NCBI GenBank assembly: GCA_008638375.1
Contig: CM018046.1
Span: 41,407,706-41,471,705 of the forward strand
Source: Nyssa sinensis
Taxonomy: Eukaryota; Streptophyta; Magnoliopsida; Cornales; Nyssaceae
Length of the DNA: 64,000 nt
Reading direction: 5' to 3'
In this document: positions 1 to 9,996 of the stretch, piece after piece
Layout: each line of letters begins with the position of its first letter
How positions within the stretch are numbered: position 1 is the first letter of the stretch
Program-made: the position numbers and the translations under genes
Notes under the pieces: model-generated
Seen by the model: only the letters and a program-made list of their open reading frames with translations
Told to the model about the DNA's origin: nothing
The model's database searches: none

Positions 1-768
1 TATAGAAAAATGGCAATCAAATAAAAATTATTATTATTAATAATTAATTTTGTATCTGAAAGTATAGAAAACTTGGGATTATCAGAAAAATCTACATCAG
101 TGTGTTACTTGGGGTTCTGAACCTTCGTTGTGTTCTCATTGCTGCCGCCAACAATGAATACAAAAAAAGGGCCACCATTAGCAACCACGTTTACTTTCGA
201 CAAACTCTTCTCTCAAGACAATGAATCTCCAAAAAGGGTAAGTAATTATCCTTTATCTTCCTTCCTTCCTCTTCCTCTTTTTTCTTGATAGGTTCCTCCT
301 CCCCTTCCTCTTCTGTTTGGACATGGGAGTACCCTGTGCGCAAGACGTGTCCCATAGCATTACCTTTGTCACGTCCTGTCAAGTGTCAACAGACTCAATG
401 CTGATCCCTTGGAGTAGCATGACTACTCCATGTAAAACAGCTTCTGTAGTCCAGTGGCTTTTGTGATTTAGCACTTCCATGTTATAGTTAATAGATTTAG
501 TTCAATAGTTCAACAGCTTGTTCCATAAAAGATTTTCAGGTTTTGGTTGGTCAAAAAACCATTGACTTGGCCAAAGCATGTTCACCAATATATTCCATCA
601 CGTGGAATACATAACCTACATTGGAAAAAATCATGTCGCATGGAGATTTGAGTCCTACAAAATCTCAAGGAATTTATCTTTCCAACATTTGGACAGGTTG
701 TAGGCATGAGACAGTGGCTGCCTCCAATCTTGTCAAGTCATGTGACAACTAAGTTAAACAGTTGATGG
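1..768. other. intergenic, no gene recognised
   Basis: No reading frame here resembles a protein I recognise. The stretch leads into the LINE RNase H remnant at 769 and may include more degraded sequence of that element, but no motif before 769 supports this. Confidence 0.4.
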
Positions 769-1135
769 ATGTTCATGCGGGTGTTGGAGTGGTATACAAA
801 GATTAAAGTGGAACTTTTTCTGCATGACATTGATCAAATGACACAATGGTTTACCATTGGTCCTTGGATTTGCAATATTAGGGAAATTACTGAAAAATTA
901 ATAGCCATTAATAGTTGTTTCTTCTCTTGGTTTCTTAAGGAAGTGTGTTTTCTGGCAGACTATCTGGCTAAAAGGGCTGTAACTACTTAAGGTATATTCT
1001 ACTAGATTGCTTGTGCACTTTCTACCCTCTTCCTAGTTACCTGTAGAACTATTGCTTTCTAGTATCTTTTATGTCTTCTTCTAAAGGGACCTCCTCTCCT
1101 TTGTGTGTCCCCTTTTGGATATTAAATTAAAATAG
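769..1135 (+). mobile_element. LINE remnant: end of RNase H domain plus 3' tail
   Basis: A 73-codon open frame ends in FLADYLAKRAV, which matches the C-terminal (HxxREGNxx)ADxLAKxG motif of the RNase H domain found in plant L1-type LINEs and related plant proteins. About 100 bases after its stop comes a T/C-rich stretch ending in a GGATATTAAATTAAAAT-type tail, typical of the 3' end of these elements. The N-terminal RNase H part and the reverse transcriptase are missing or too decayed to recognise. This is a dead 3' fragment. Confidence 0.6.
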
Positions 1136-1964
1136 CTAAAGAATATGCATAGATCCACAGCCAGAAGGCATACTTGTGAAAGACTTCCAGTAATAAGTAT
1201 ATATGTATAAGTGTGAGTCGTTAATACTAATTTTTAAAATATTATTACTCATACACTTTATATGAACGTTGCCAATAAGAAAGATTCAAAATGATTTAAA
1301 AACATAAATGGAATATAATCATTAAAACTAGTGTATGAAGAAATATTGGAGGAATGACCAAAGCTTAACAAATAAGCTTAACCGAAGTTTGGAACCTCGT
1401 TAACAAATAAACTCGGTTATGAAATTGATAGAAAACATTAAACATTTTAGGATACAGAAATAGGTAAAAAAACAATGGTACAACCCATTTAACCTGTGCA
1501 ATATGAATCCCAATACCTATAAGAGCCAATTTCCCATGATGATTGAAGCAATTTAAAATGAAACTGTAAATAAAATTTCAAATATTACATATTGAAAATT
1601 AGAGGAGTGCAGGAAGCTAAGGGAAAGAAACGGCCAACTGAAGTTTCCAACAAGATCCTGTTACAATTAGTTTCAATAATCAATCTACAACACCTCAAAG
1701 AGCTTATCTCTTAGCTTCTTAAATTATCCAATATTAAATCTTAAAGACTTAACAATTGCAACTAATGGTGGCTATAACCACAAGTTAATAGTCCAATAAT
1801 GAGTATCAAATGGTTTTATCATTATGTTTTAAGAAGGTTCTTTTAAGGACGCATGATATAAATATACAAAATTCCTGTAAGGATGCAATCAATGTCAAAG
1901 TGGTTGGAATTACCAGATTTTATATCACAGATCACAAAACCATGCAACTCTATTAGCCGTAAAA
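1136..1964. other. intergenic, no gene recognised
   Basis: AT-rich DNA. I searched it on the minus strand for the missing C-terminal exon of the CCDC97-like gene (2342-3297) and found nothing convincing. Confidence 0.4.
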
Positions 1965-2060
1965 TCCTAGATTGGATGAGTTGGGAAGAAGCTTGAGTAA
2001 TTCCTAAGGTCTCGGGTTCAACTCCCACCCTAAGTGTCACTTATCTATCAAAAAATATAT
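1965..2060 (+). mobile_element. tRNA-derived SINE-like fragment
   Basis: Positions 1973-1984 read TGGATGAGTTGG, a fair RNA polymerase III A box (TRGCNNAGYNGG). Positions 2015-2025 read GGTTCAACTCC, close to the B box consensus GGTTCRANYCC. The spacing of about 40 bases fits a tRNA-derived SINE head. No cloverleaf can be folded, so this is not a tRNA gene. An A/TA-rich stretch follows from 2048. Confidence 0.45.
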
Positions 2061-2109
2061 ATATATCTAGAGAAAAAACCTTTCACGATGAGAGCAACCA
2101 CAAAATGCT

Positions 2110-2353
2110 AACTCAACAAGCTGTAGAAAACCTATATATGAGATATAAATAATTCATAAACAAGAACTAATCACAAGCAATCAATTCAAAAATGTACACT
2201 AAACTGTGGTATCCAACGATTCACTGAAAAATAACTCAACAAGCTGTAGAAAACCTATATATGAGATATAAATAATTCATAAACAAGAACTAATCACAAA
2301 CAATCAATTCAAAAATGTGCTAAACTGTGGTATTCAACGATTCACTGAAAAAT
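2110..2353. repeat. two-unit tandem duplication, about 122 bp each
   Basis: Unit 1 (2110-2232) and unit 2 (2233-2353) are nearly identical; both begin AACTCAACAAGCTGTAG and end CAACGATTCACTGAAAAAT. The second unit overlaps the 3' end of the visible CCDC97-like coding exon, including its in-frame stop and the candidate splice donor. The duplication therefore touches the exon 2 to exon 3 boundary of that gene. Confidence 0.85.
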
Positions 2354-3297
2354 TACCTCCAGAGGACGCGAATTTCCATTAGCCTCGCCATCTACTTCAC
2401 ACTCTTTTCCTTCTTCTTCTTCTTCTTCTCCTTCCTCCTCCTCCTCCTCCTCTTCCTCTTCCTCTTCTTCTTCTTCTTCTTCTTCTCTCTCATTCCCAAC
2501 CCAATCTCTCTCCGCCACACCCAACCTCTGCTGCTCCCCTCTAATCTTCTGCACCAAAATGGCCTCCTCTGAACGCCTCATCAACGTTTCGGACCACCGC
2601 TCCCCCGGCCTCGCCATACTCCTACCGCTTGGATCCTGAAACTTCCCCACATACTCATGATGCAAGTACGGCTCTCTCTCCCTCATTGCATCCTCAGAGA
2701 AGTACTGCCCATCACACATCAACTTATCCATGTACGCCAGCCTCCGGTTCTTAATCCTTGCCGACCTCAACCTGAGTTCCTCTGTCGTAGGACTAATTAC
2801 ACTTCGCAAATGCTTCAAATGCCAATTAATTTCATAATCATCTTTCAACACATCAAAATTTTGAAGCTCCTCAAATGTCAATTGTGATCCGTAACGTTCT
2901 GAATTCATAAATAAAAAAAAATATATAAAATTTAGATTCAACATCAGTGAATCAGAGAAAATCTTATAACATGTATACATATATATATATCACACACTCT
3001 TAGCAATCAGTTCTCAGTGAATTTGGGAACTGATTTGATATATCAAACTTATACGAAACAGTTCCCAAATTCATAGACATATATGTGTATACATAGACAT
3101 ATATATAGTGAGAGAGTACCTAAGAAGACGGCGACGTCGCGGGAGAGGAGGTCGAGGAGGAGGGATTTGCGTTGGGAGGGATTGATGGCGGAAGGTTGGA
3201 CTGCGCGAGGGAAGTAGAGGTTTTCGAGTGACGATAATCTCTCTGATATAGCATCCATGGTTTTGCCGCTCAGAGCGCGCTCCATCGTCCCCGCCAT
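2342..3297 (-). CDS. CCDC97-like protein (DUF2052 family), two exons visible, C-terminus unresolved
   Basis: Exon 1 is 3297-3120, the intron is 3119-2899 (GT...AG, 221 bp) and exon 2 runs from 2898 to the stop at 2344-2342. The junction gives ...AVFLERYGSQLTFEEL.... Exon 2 carries the family hallmark RLRSARIKNRRLAYMDKL, then a GQYFSEDAMREREPYLHHEY block, matching animal CCDC97 ([23 protein letters not shown]...YEQYIG), a protein associated with the SF3B splicing complex. The next part is a run of about 25 Glu encoded by a (GAG/GAA)n microsatellite. Known family members continue past the acidic run with a conserved HQKFL...DYSxID block, which is absent here. GAG|GTAATT near 2358 is a good splice donor, so the true protein probably continues into a third exon I could not find, or the gene is truncated. 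Possible starts are Met1, Met5 and Met14; the first is used. Confidence 0.75.
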
Positions 3298-3350
3298 CTG
3301 TTTGTCTCTCTAGTTTCTCTCTCTATTAACTTCTCTTTGCGGCTTTTCTC
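3298..3350 (-). promoter_or_regulatory. GA-rich leader upstream of the CCDC97-like start
   Basis: Immediately upstream of the ATG, the mRNA-sense strand is rich in GAGAGA/AGAGAAG, as in many plant 5' leaders. No clear TATA box is visible at the usual distance. Confidence 0.3.
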
Positions 3351-3499
3351 ACTCGGCTCTATGTTTCTCTTTCGATCGAATAGAGCGCAACTGAACTGGA
3401 GTCGGTTTGTGCTCGGGTTTTGGGTCTCATAGTTACGGGCTGCAATTGGGCGGATCAATCTGAGCCCGGCCCAATTCCTTAGCACTTAGAGTTTTATAT

Positions 3500-4030
3500 T
3501 TTATATTTTTGGGACGAAGTAGACAAGTTTATCTAAATTTGAATTGAGTTTAGATTGAGATTTAAAAAAATATTAAATATAAATATAATATTTTGTATAT
3601 TATATTTTTTATACTGTAATTATTATTATTAGGTTAATAAAAATTATTTACAAGTATTATTATTTATAATTTTAATATTTACCTTTAACATTTTTTTCAA
3701 AATTAAATTATGTTAAAAAAATTATTTTAATGGATTTTAATTTTTTTTAAAAGGAGAAATTGAGAAAAGTTATTAGAATTTTTAATGTATAATCAAAATA
3801 GGAAAAAACTAGTAATTTATTGAATAAATTGTGAATAAAATATAAAAATTAGAATTAATAATTTAAATTATTAAAAATTTCTCGAGCTCGGATTAAATTC
3901 GATACTAATAAATTTTAATTCGGGTTGAGTTATTTAGGTTCTGGATCAAATTAAGACTAGACTTAGACTAATTATTTTATTACTTAAATTAAATTTAGAT
4001 ATGACTCAATCCAAGTTAGAGTTTCCTGAG
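3500..4030 (-). repeat. interspersed repeat family R (minus-strand copy)
   Basis: Read on the minus strand, this stretch matches 29205-29750 and 57020-57605 over several hundred bases. The shared landmark is TTTTTCCTATTTTGATTATAC followed by an ACATAATTTAATTT...AAAATGTTAAAGG block. The ends are rich in GGGTTGAG/ACTCAATCC-type sequence. No coding capacity. It is probably a non-autonomous transposon of unknown class. Confidence 0.6.
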
Positions 4031-4572
4031 TGGCACTCTACTCAGTCAATATATATAGGATCAAGTGGCAATCACGTGTGCTAAATATAAAAGTATTTAG
4101 GGAAAATTATATTAATTTTTTTAAAAATTTATAATAATTATATTAATTTTTTTAAAATTTTTTGAAATTATATTGATCTTTTCTACTTTACAAAATAATA
4201 TATAAAAACCTTCATCGTATCAATTCTTTTTTTAAAAAATGATGAAACTGCTCTTTTATTTATTTATTTTTGTATTTTTTAATTTTGATCGATTTATTTT
4301 AACTTTTTTTCAAATATTTTTAATTTTTTTTATTTAAAAACAACTTTAAGATAAATAATTTATTTTTATTTTGTATAAAATAAATTTAAGATTTTTATCA
4401 ATATTTATTTAAAATATGAAAAAAAAAATTGGTCAAAATTTAAAAAATATGAAATAGGTAATTTTGTTATTTTAACTAAAAAGAAGATTAAAAATTTATA
4501 AAATATTAATATAATTATTATAAACCTCATAAAATATCAACATAATTTATCCAACTATTTAAAATTTGACCC
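4031..4572. other. AT-rich intergenic DNA
   Basis: Very AT-rich, with homopolymer A and T runs. Nothing recognisable until the PPR fragment begins. Confidence 0.5.
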
Positions 4573-4723
4573 TGTGGATGATGCTGCTAAAGTGTTCGAT
4601 GAAAGGACCGAACGAAATCTTATTTCATGGACATCGTTGACATCTTGGTATTCACAAACGGGTCTTGCCGAAGGAGTTTTAAATTGTTTTCTTCCTACGG
4701 ACGTGGTTGGTAGGATTAAATGA
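4573..4723 (+). pseudogene. PPR-protein fragment (about one repeat)
   Basis: Translating from 4573 gives VDDAAKVFDERTERNLISW, then TSLTSWYSQTGLAEGVLNCF, and a stop at 4721. This is the classic P-L-S class pentatricopeptide pattern (DAxxVFDEMPERNxxSWTSxIxxYxxxGxxxEALxLF). Only about one repeat survives, flanked by AT-rich DNA with no further PPR sequence and no start codon. It is a gene relic, probably carried in by a rearrangement or transposon. Confidence 0.75.
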
Positions 4724-5049
4724 ATATTTTAGAATTATTTATTATAATTATTTTATTTATTATTTTTATTTATATGATTAATAATATATATTTAATAAAA
4801 TAAATATTTTATTTTAATTTTTTTTATCTAAATGAGTAATTTATATTCTATTCAATGTCATTTTTATTTTATTTCATGTAATAATTATTTCATTTTTCTA
4901 TATAAAAAATGACCTAATAAATGGCCCTTTTTATTTTTAAGAATGACAGGTAAATCACATGCTATTCCACCACAATGGTCAGAAATTGAGAAAAGCAGGT
5001 GCAACTCCATCTCCATCTTCTATAATAGGCTCCTCTTAGCATTCAATTA
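4724..5049. other. AT-rich intergenic DNA
   Basis: Nothing recognisable. A possible 3' flank of pseudogene A. Confidence 0.4.
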
Positions 5050-5496
5050 CTAGACCTCCGGGCTGTGTGGTTCCTGGTTCACCCATTTGTGCATGTAGCA
5101 CTGATCGTTGTGTTCAAAACAGGAACTGTAGAGAGGATAGCTGGAACCCATTGCAGAAAGCACTTGAACACACTGGAAAGCCAAGCAGAACATGAGGAGA
5201 ATTGGGTATGCATACCAAAAGAGCACTTGTGGGAAAAAAAGTGAGGCCATAAGTGAAACAGTGAGAATGGTGGAAAAATCTCTGACTCGTATACGTATAT
5301 GCCCTATATTGACAGGACAAGTTAGAGGGACTCCAATGGAGGCGAAGGAGAAGACAGAGGAAAATGACAAGAAGTGTGACCTTCAGTGTGGATTGATGAC
5401 CAATTATGTCAAATGGATCCCAAGTCCACGGCATAGCTATTTGTGATTTCAGAATGTTAATCACAAGACAGCATATCTTAAATCAAAATAGTGCAT
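5050..5496 (-). pseudogene. A: frameshifted member of the B/C membrane-protein family
   Basis: From the ATG at 5496 the frame reads MHYFDLRYAVL, matching the MYxxIDLRxxV start of B and C, but then hits a stop. The next homologous part (VINILKSQIAMPWTWDPFD, then a hydrophobic stretch) lies in a second frame. The core (RDFSTILTVSLMASLFFPQV, then LFWYAYPILLMFCLAFQ) lies in a third. I see no GT-AG introns that would restore one frame, so I read two frameshifts and call it a pseudogene. The C-terminal tail is shorter than in B and lacks the acidic repeats. It is the leftmost family member in the window and the most diverged from B and C. Confidence 0.65.
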
Positions 5497-6267
5497 ATTC
5501 ACCAGGTTCTTGATTTAGAATTTACGGAGTGAGTTGAAAATATAGTTAGTTGCATCAAGTATTTATAGCATTGTTTATGAAAAGAAGGATATGGTTGCTT
5601 TACATTTGTGTTTGATTATTCCTAGAGTATCTATAGGAACAACCTTATTCCTAAAATATTTCTTGTCTTCTCTCTACATGGGCCTAGCCTGCACCTTTTT
5701 GTCCCCTTTTCCAGCATTATCTAAATTGCTTGTCTGTTTACTCTTAAGTTTTGTTGTCTGAATCAGAAATGTAATGACTCCAGGAGAATCTGGTGCCATA
5801 TTTATAGATTCTGAGAAGCAAACACAGGTGAGATGAATAATTTGGTTTAAAATTATTTATAAAAAAAAAAAAGAGAGATGAAGGGGTCTCTAGCTCAACC
5901 CTTATTTTGTCAACTTTTCAAAGAGTCATTTAATAAAATTTTTATAATATCGATAATAATTTTAAAATTAAAAAACTAAAAATAAAAAAGATCTCTCTAT
6001 TTTAGGACATCTCAAAATATATAATAGTAAAATAATATAAAACACTTTTATTTCCTTTTTCTCTTATATCTTTTTTCAAGTAAGATGAGAGTATCATATA
6101 TATATTTTTTTCATTAGTTATCCAAACACGAAAAAGTGATTATACTTTTATCTCTTCTCCTCCTCCCTCATTATTAATGTTGTCATTTCTTTCATTTCCC
6201 TCTTTATCCAAGCATAGTATAAGTGAATCTTATATGGGAAAACAGATTTAGTGGGATCAGTTGCATA
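5497..6267. other. intergenic between pseudogene A and the solo LTR
   Basis: AT-rich, no gene seen. Its right edge (6268-6272, GTAAG) is the left target-site copy of the solo LTR. Confidence 0.4.
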
Positions 6268-7395
6268 GTAAGTGTCATACGTCGATCCAATTAAGCAAAG
6301 TAATTAACGATAATAACAATTATCATAAGTTAATTTGCTTAATAACCATAGGCAATACTAAATATGACTAGAAACCTGAAATACGAAAGCAAAGGTATAA
6401 AGGATGAAAATGATTAATTCTAAATTAGAGACGACCGATGTGAGAATGCAATTTAATGTTGAGGGCCATGATTTGATAAGAAATTATGACTAGTGTTAAT
6501 CAAAGATTAACACACGAATGAATGTGAAAAAATTAGTGCACGAAGTGCACTTGAGCAAGATTAGCATAACGTACGACGGAAGTGCGTTTAATCAAAATTA
6601 TTCCGATAATTATGATGGACTATTAGAATAATTAAAATATATTTAAATACATTAAGGCGAGACAATGAAGGCTATGAAAGCTTAATAAGATCTCAATTTA
6701 TAAAATCGACACATGAAGAGAATAAACAAATGATACAAGTACACGAGGAAGAAATAAAATGAATTGAGAATTTTATAATAAAAATAATATATTTTTGGTA
6801 TAAACCAAACACGATGGGACGTGTTAAAAATAAAATTAATGACATGAAGAGAAAGCATACAAGAATAAAAAACACGGTGAGAATGCTAAGAGATTTTACG
6901 GCAATTGACATGCAATTTTAAAAATTCAAGAAATATACCCAAAATGCCAAACAAGGCATAAGAAGAGAAAAAAATTGAGAAAATAAGGCCAAAAGTATTG
7001 GCTAAGGGACTTGAACCCAAGACCAAAAATTATGGGGATCTAAACAAAAAAAAAATCCAACTTGGGTACAACACTTTTGTGCTATATTTCTCACAAGATA
7101 TACATATAAGTTACATAAAATGTAAAGTTTGCATGCTCTAGGGTTGAAGTGTCAACCCCTCGTTGGGCCCTCACATGGACCAATCAGATTTAATATATAT
7201 ATATATGTATATATGAGTTGTATATATATATATATTATGTGTATATTATATAAAATAAAAACAAAACAAAACAGAATAGTGTCTTGTGTGCATGTGTGCG
7301 GGTAAAGAGAGAGAAAAAATTGTAGAGAGAATGGGAGACTTGCTAAGAGAGGAAGAAAATGAAGGCCATGCAATCACTGTATGTTGCATGCAAGG

Positions 7396-9905
7396 CATAG
7401 TGTTAAATATAGGCCGTTACGTTACGTAACGACCGCGACTTAACGGATTTTCGAGGTGCCGATGCTGTTACGCACCGATAAAACGGAGTGAAAAAATTTC
7501 ACAGCAGTAATGGTCGTGACGTCCGTTCCGAAACGGTAATGGCCGTTACGATACGTTACATACCAGTAACATCCGTTACGGACCGAAACAAGAAAGGAAA
7601 AAAAAGAACAGATAGAAACAAGAAAGGAAAAAGAAAAAGCAGCTTCTTCAGAGAATATAGACAGAGAATATAGACAGATTAAAGCAGTCGCTTTACTGAA
7701 AATTTGAATTTGAAGTGAAAGAAAGCAAAGAAAAGTTGGAACTGAAGCTTACCTGGAAAAATCAGTCGTCTCTCTTCAGTCTCTTTCATAACTTGAAGAA
7801 CCAATTGTTGTTTGCTTTAGTTCGATCCAGCCAAAGGTACGTAAAATCTTCTCTTCTATTTTTTTTTCTTTCCCTGAATCGGCGCCGCTTCATCGGAAGT
7901 CGTCGATCGTCGTGGTCACAGCCTCACTCCGTCGTCGCGGCCTCACGCCGTCGTCGTGGGTCGTTTGTCGTCACCGTCGGAGTCACGGCCTCACGCCGTC
8001 GGACCTGTCGACTCTTCTCTGATTTGTTGCACGAAGGAGAGAGAGGAGGAGATTTGGGTTTTTTACGGGGTTGGTTTGGTTTTGTTGGAAGAGAGAAACA
8101 GAAACTTTTAGGCTCTTTTTTTTTTTTTTTTTAACTCTTTGTGCTGCCTTCCTGGTTTGTTTTTACACTCTTTTTCTTTCTTTTTCTTTTTTTTTTTTTT
8201 TCTCTTTTTTCAGTCTTTGGCTGTTGCACTATATGTTTTGTTTACATTTATTTTTTATTTTTTATTTTTTTTCAGTCTTTGCGTTACCCTGTGGCATATT
8301 TTAAGTTTTATTATTTATTATTTTTTTTCATTCTTACACCATTGTTTTGCTTCTTATTTTTATTTATTTATTTATTTTTTTCATTGCTTCTATAATGGTT
8401 TGTAGTTTGTTTTTTTTTTCTTTGCTTGAAATTTTTTTTCCTTACCTGTGGTTGAAAAACTTATTTATTGTAATGTTTAATTTATTTATTAACAATAAAT
8501 TATTGATTGATTGAAAAACTTAATTGTTTTAAAAAAATTAAAAAAAAATTATATTGACAAAAAATTATTGATTGAGAAAAAATTAAAAAAATTTAATTGT
8601 AATGTTTAATATATTTATTAACAATAAGTTATTGATTGATTGAAAAACTTAATTGTTTTAACAAAATTAAAAAAATTATATTGACAAAAAATTATTGATT
8701 GAGAAAAAATTAAAAAAATTTAATTGTAATGTTTAATTTATTTATTAACAATAAGTTATTGATTGATTGAAAAACTTAATTGTTTTAAAAAAATTAATTG
8801 TTTTAAAAAAATTAAAAAAAAATTATATTGACAAAAAATTATTGATTGAGAAAAAATTAAAAAAATTTAATTGTAATTTTTAATTTATTTATTAACAATA
8901 AGTTATTGATTGATCGAAAAACTTAATTGTTTTAAAAAAATTTAAAAAAATTATTGATTGAGAAAAAATTAAAAAAAACTTAATTGTAATGTTTAATTTA
9001 TTTATTAACAATAAGTTATTGATTGATTGAAAAATGTAATTGTTTTAAAAAACTTAATTGTTTCAAAAAAAATTATATTGACAAAAAATTATTGATTGAG
9101 AAAAAATTAAAAAAATTTAATTGTAATGTTTAATTTGTTTATTAACAATAAGTTATTGATTGATTGAAAAACTTAATTTTTTTAAAAAAATTAAAAAAAA
9201 AATTATATTGACAAAAAAATTATTGATTGAGAAAAAATTAAAAAAATTTAATTGTAATGTTTAATTTATTTATTAACAATAAGTTATTGATTGATTGAAA
9301 AACTTAATTGTTTTAAAAAAATTAAAAAAAATTATATTGACAAAAAATTATTGATTGAGAAAAAAATTAAAAAAATTTAATTGTAATGTTTAATTTATTT
9401 ATTAACAATAAGTTATTGATTGATTGAAAAACTTAACTGTTTTAAAAAACTTAATTGTTTTAAAAAAATTAAAAAAAAAATTATATTAACAAAAAATTAT
9501 TGATTGAGAAAAATTAAAAAAAATTAATTGTATGTTTAATTTATTTATTAACAATAAGTTATTGATTGATTGAAAAACTTAATTGTTTTAAAAAAATTTA
9601 AAAAAAATATTGATTGACAAAAAATTAATGATTGACAACAAATGATAACTTTAAAAAAATAATATAAAATTATAAAACATCTTTTTAAGTGTCATAAAAA
9701 TGATAAAAATTACTTTAAAACCCTTAAAAGTAATAAACTGAAGTAAAAACATGTGTATCAGTAAAATTTAGGGGGTTTGTTAATGTTTAAAAAAAAATTC
9801 ACAGTCGTGGTTTCCGATTCCCGTGACGGGTGGGCCGATACTCTCGATACCGTTACACCGCGACCGCGACCGCGTCATATCCCGCGACCGCGATTTAACA
9901 CCATG
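7396..9905. mobile_element. non-autonomous hAT-type element nested in the solo LTR
   Basis: Terminal inverted repeats start CATAGTGTTAAATA on the left and end ATTTAACACCATG on the right. An exact 8-bp target-site duplication ATGCAAGG flanks them at 7388-7395 and 9906-9913, the hAT signature. Both subterminal regions are rich in CCGTTACG/ACCGCGACCG motifs, likely transposase-binding sites. No transposase frame is present. The interior holds a GC-rich, tandemly repetitive stretch (about 7870-8010, CGTCGTCG/CACGCCGTC), long T-runs (8100-8430) and a satellite-like array (8470-9640). Confidence 0.85.
8470..9640. repeat. minisatellite array, about 9 units of roughly 130 bp
   Basis: The landmark TTATTAACAATAAGTTATTG recurs near 8491, 8620, 8746, 8894, 9007, 9144, 9274, 9405 and 9550, a spacing of 113-148 bases. 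Each unit also holds GATTGATTGAAAAACTTAA and an ATTATTGATTGAGAAAAAATT segment. Length variation comes from A-runs and small internal duplications. The array lies wholly inside the hAT element. Confidence 0.9.
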
Positions 9906-9960
9906 ATGCAAGGTCAGAAGCAAGGAGGAAGAGAGAAAATCAATAGAGGAAAAAGAAAAC

Positions 9961-9996
<36 letters not shown>

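Noticed and set aside
5050..5464. Pseudogene A as an intact gene with introns
   Set aside because: No GT-AG pair joins the three homologous frame segments without losing conserved residues; frameshifts are simpler.
7005..7025. GGTTCAAGTCC-like B box on the minus strand
   Set aside because: Lies inside the solo LTR, with no A box and no cloverleaf; not a tRNA gene.
8071..8405. Three overlapping Phe/Leu-rich open frames
   Set aside because: They are translations of long T-runs inside the hAT element; no homology and no codon structure.
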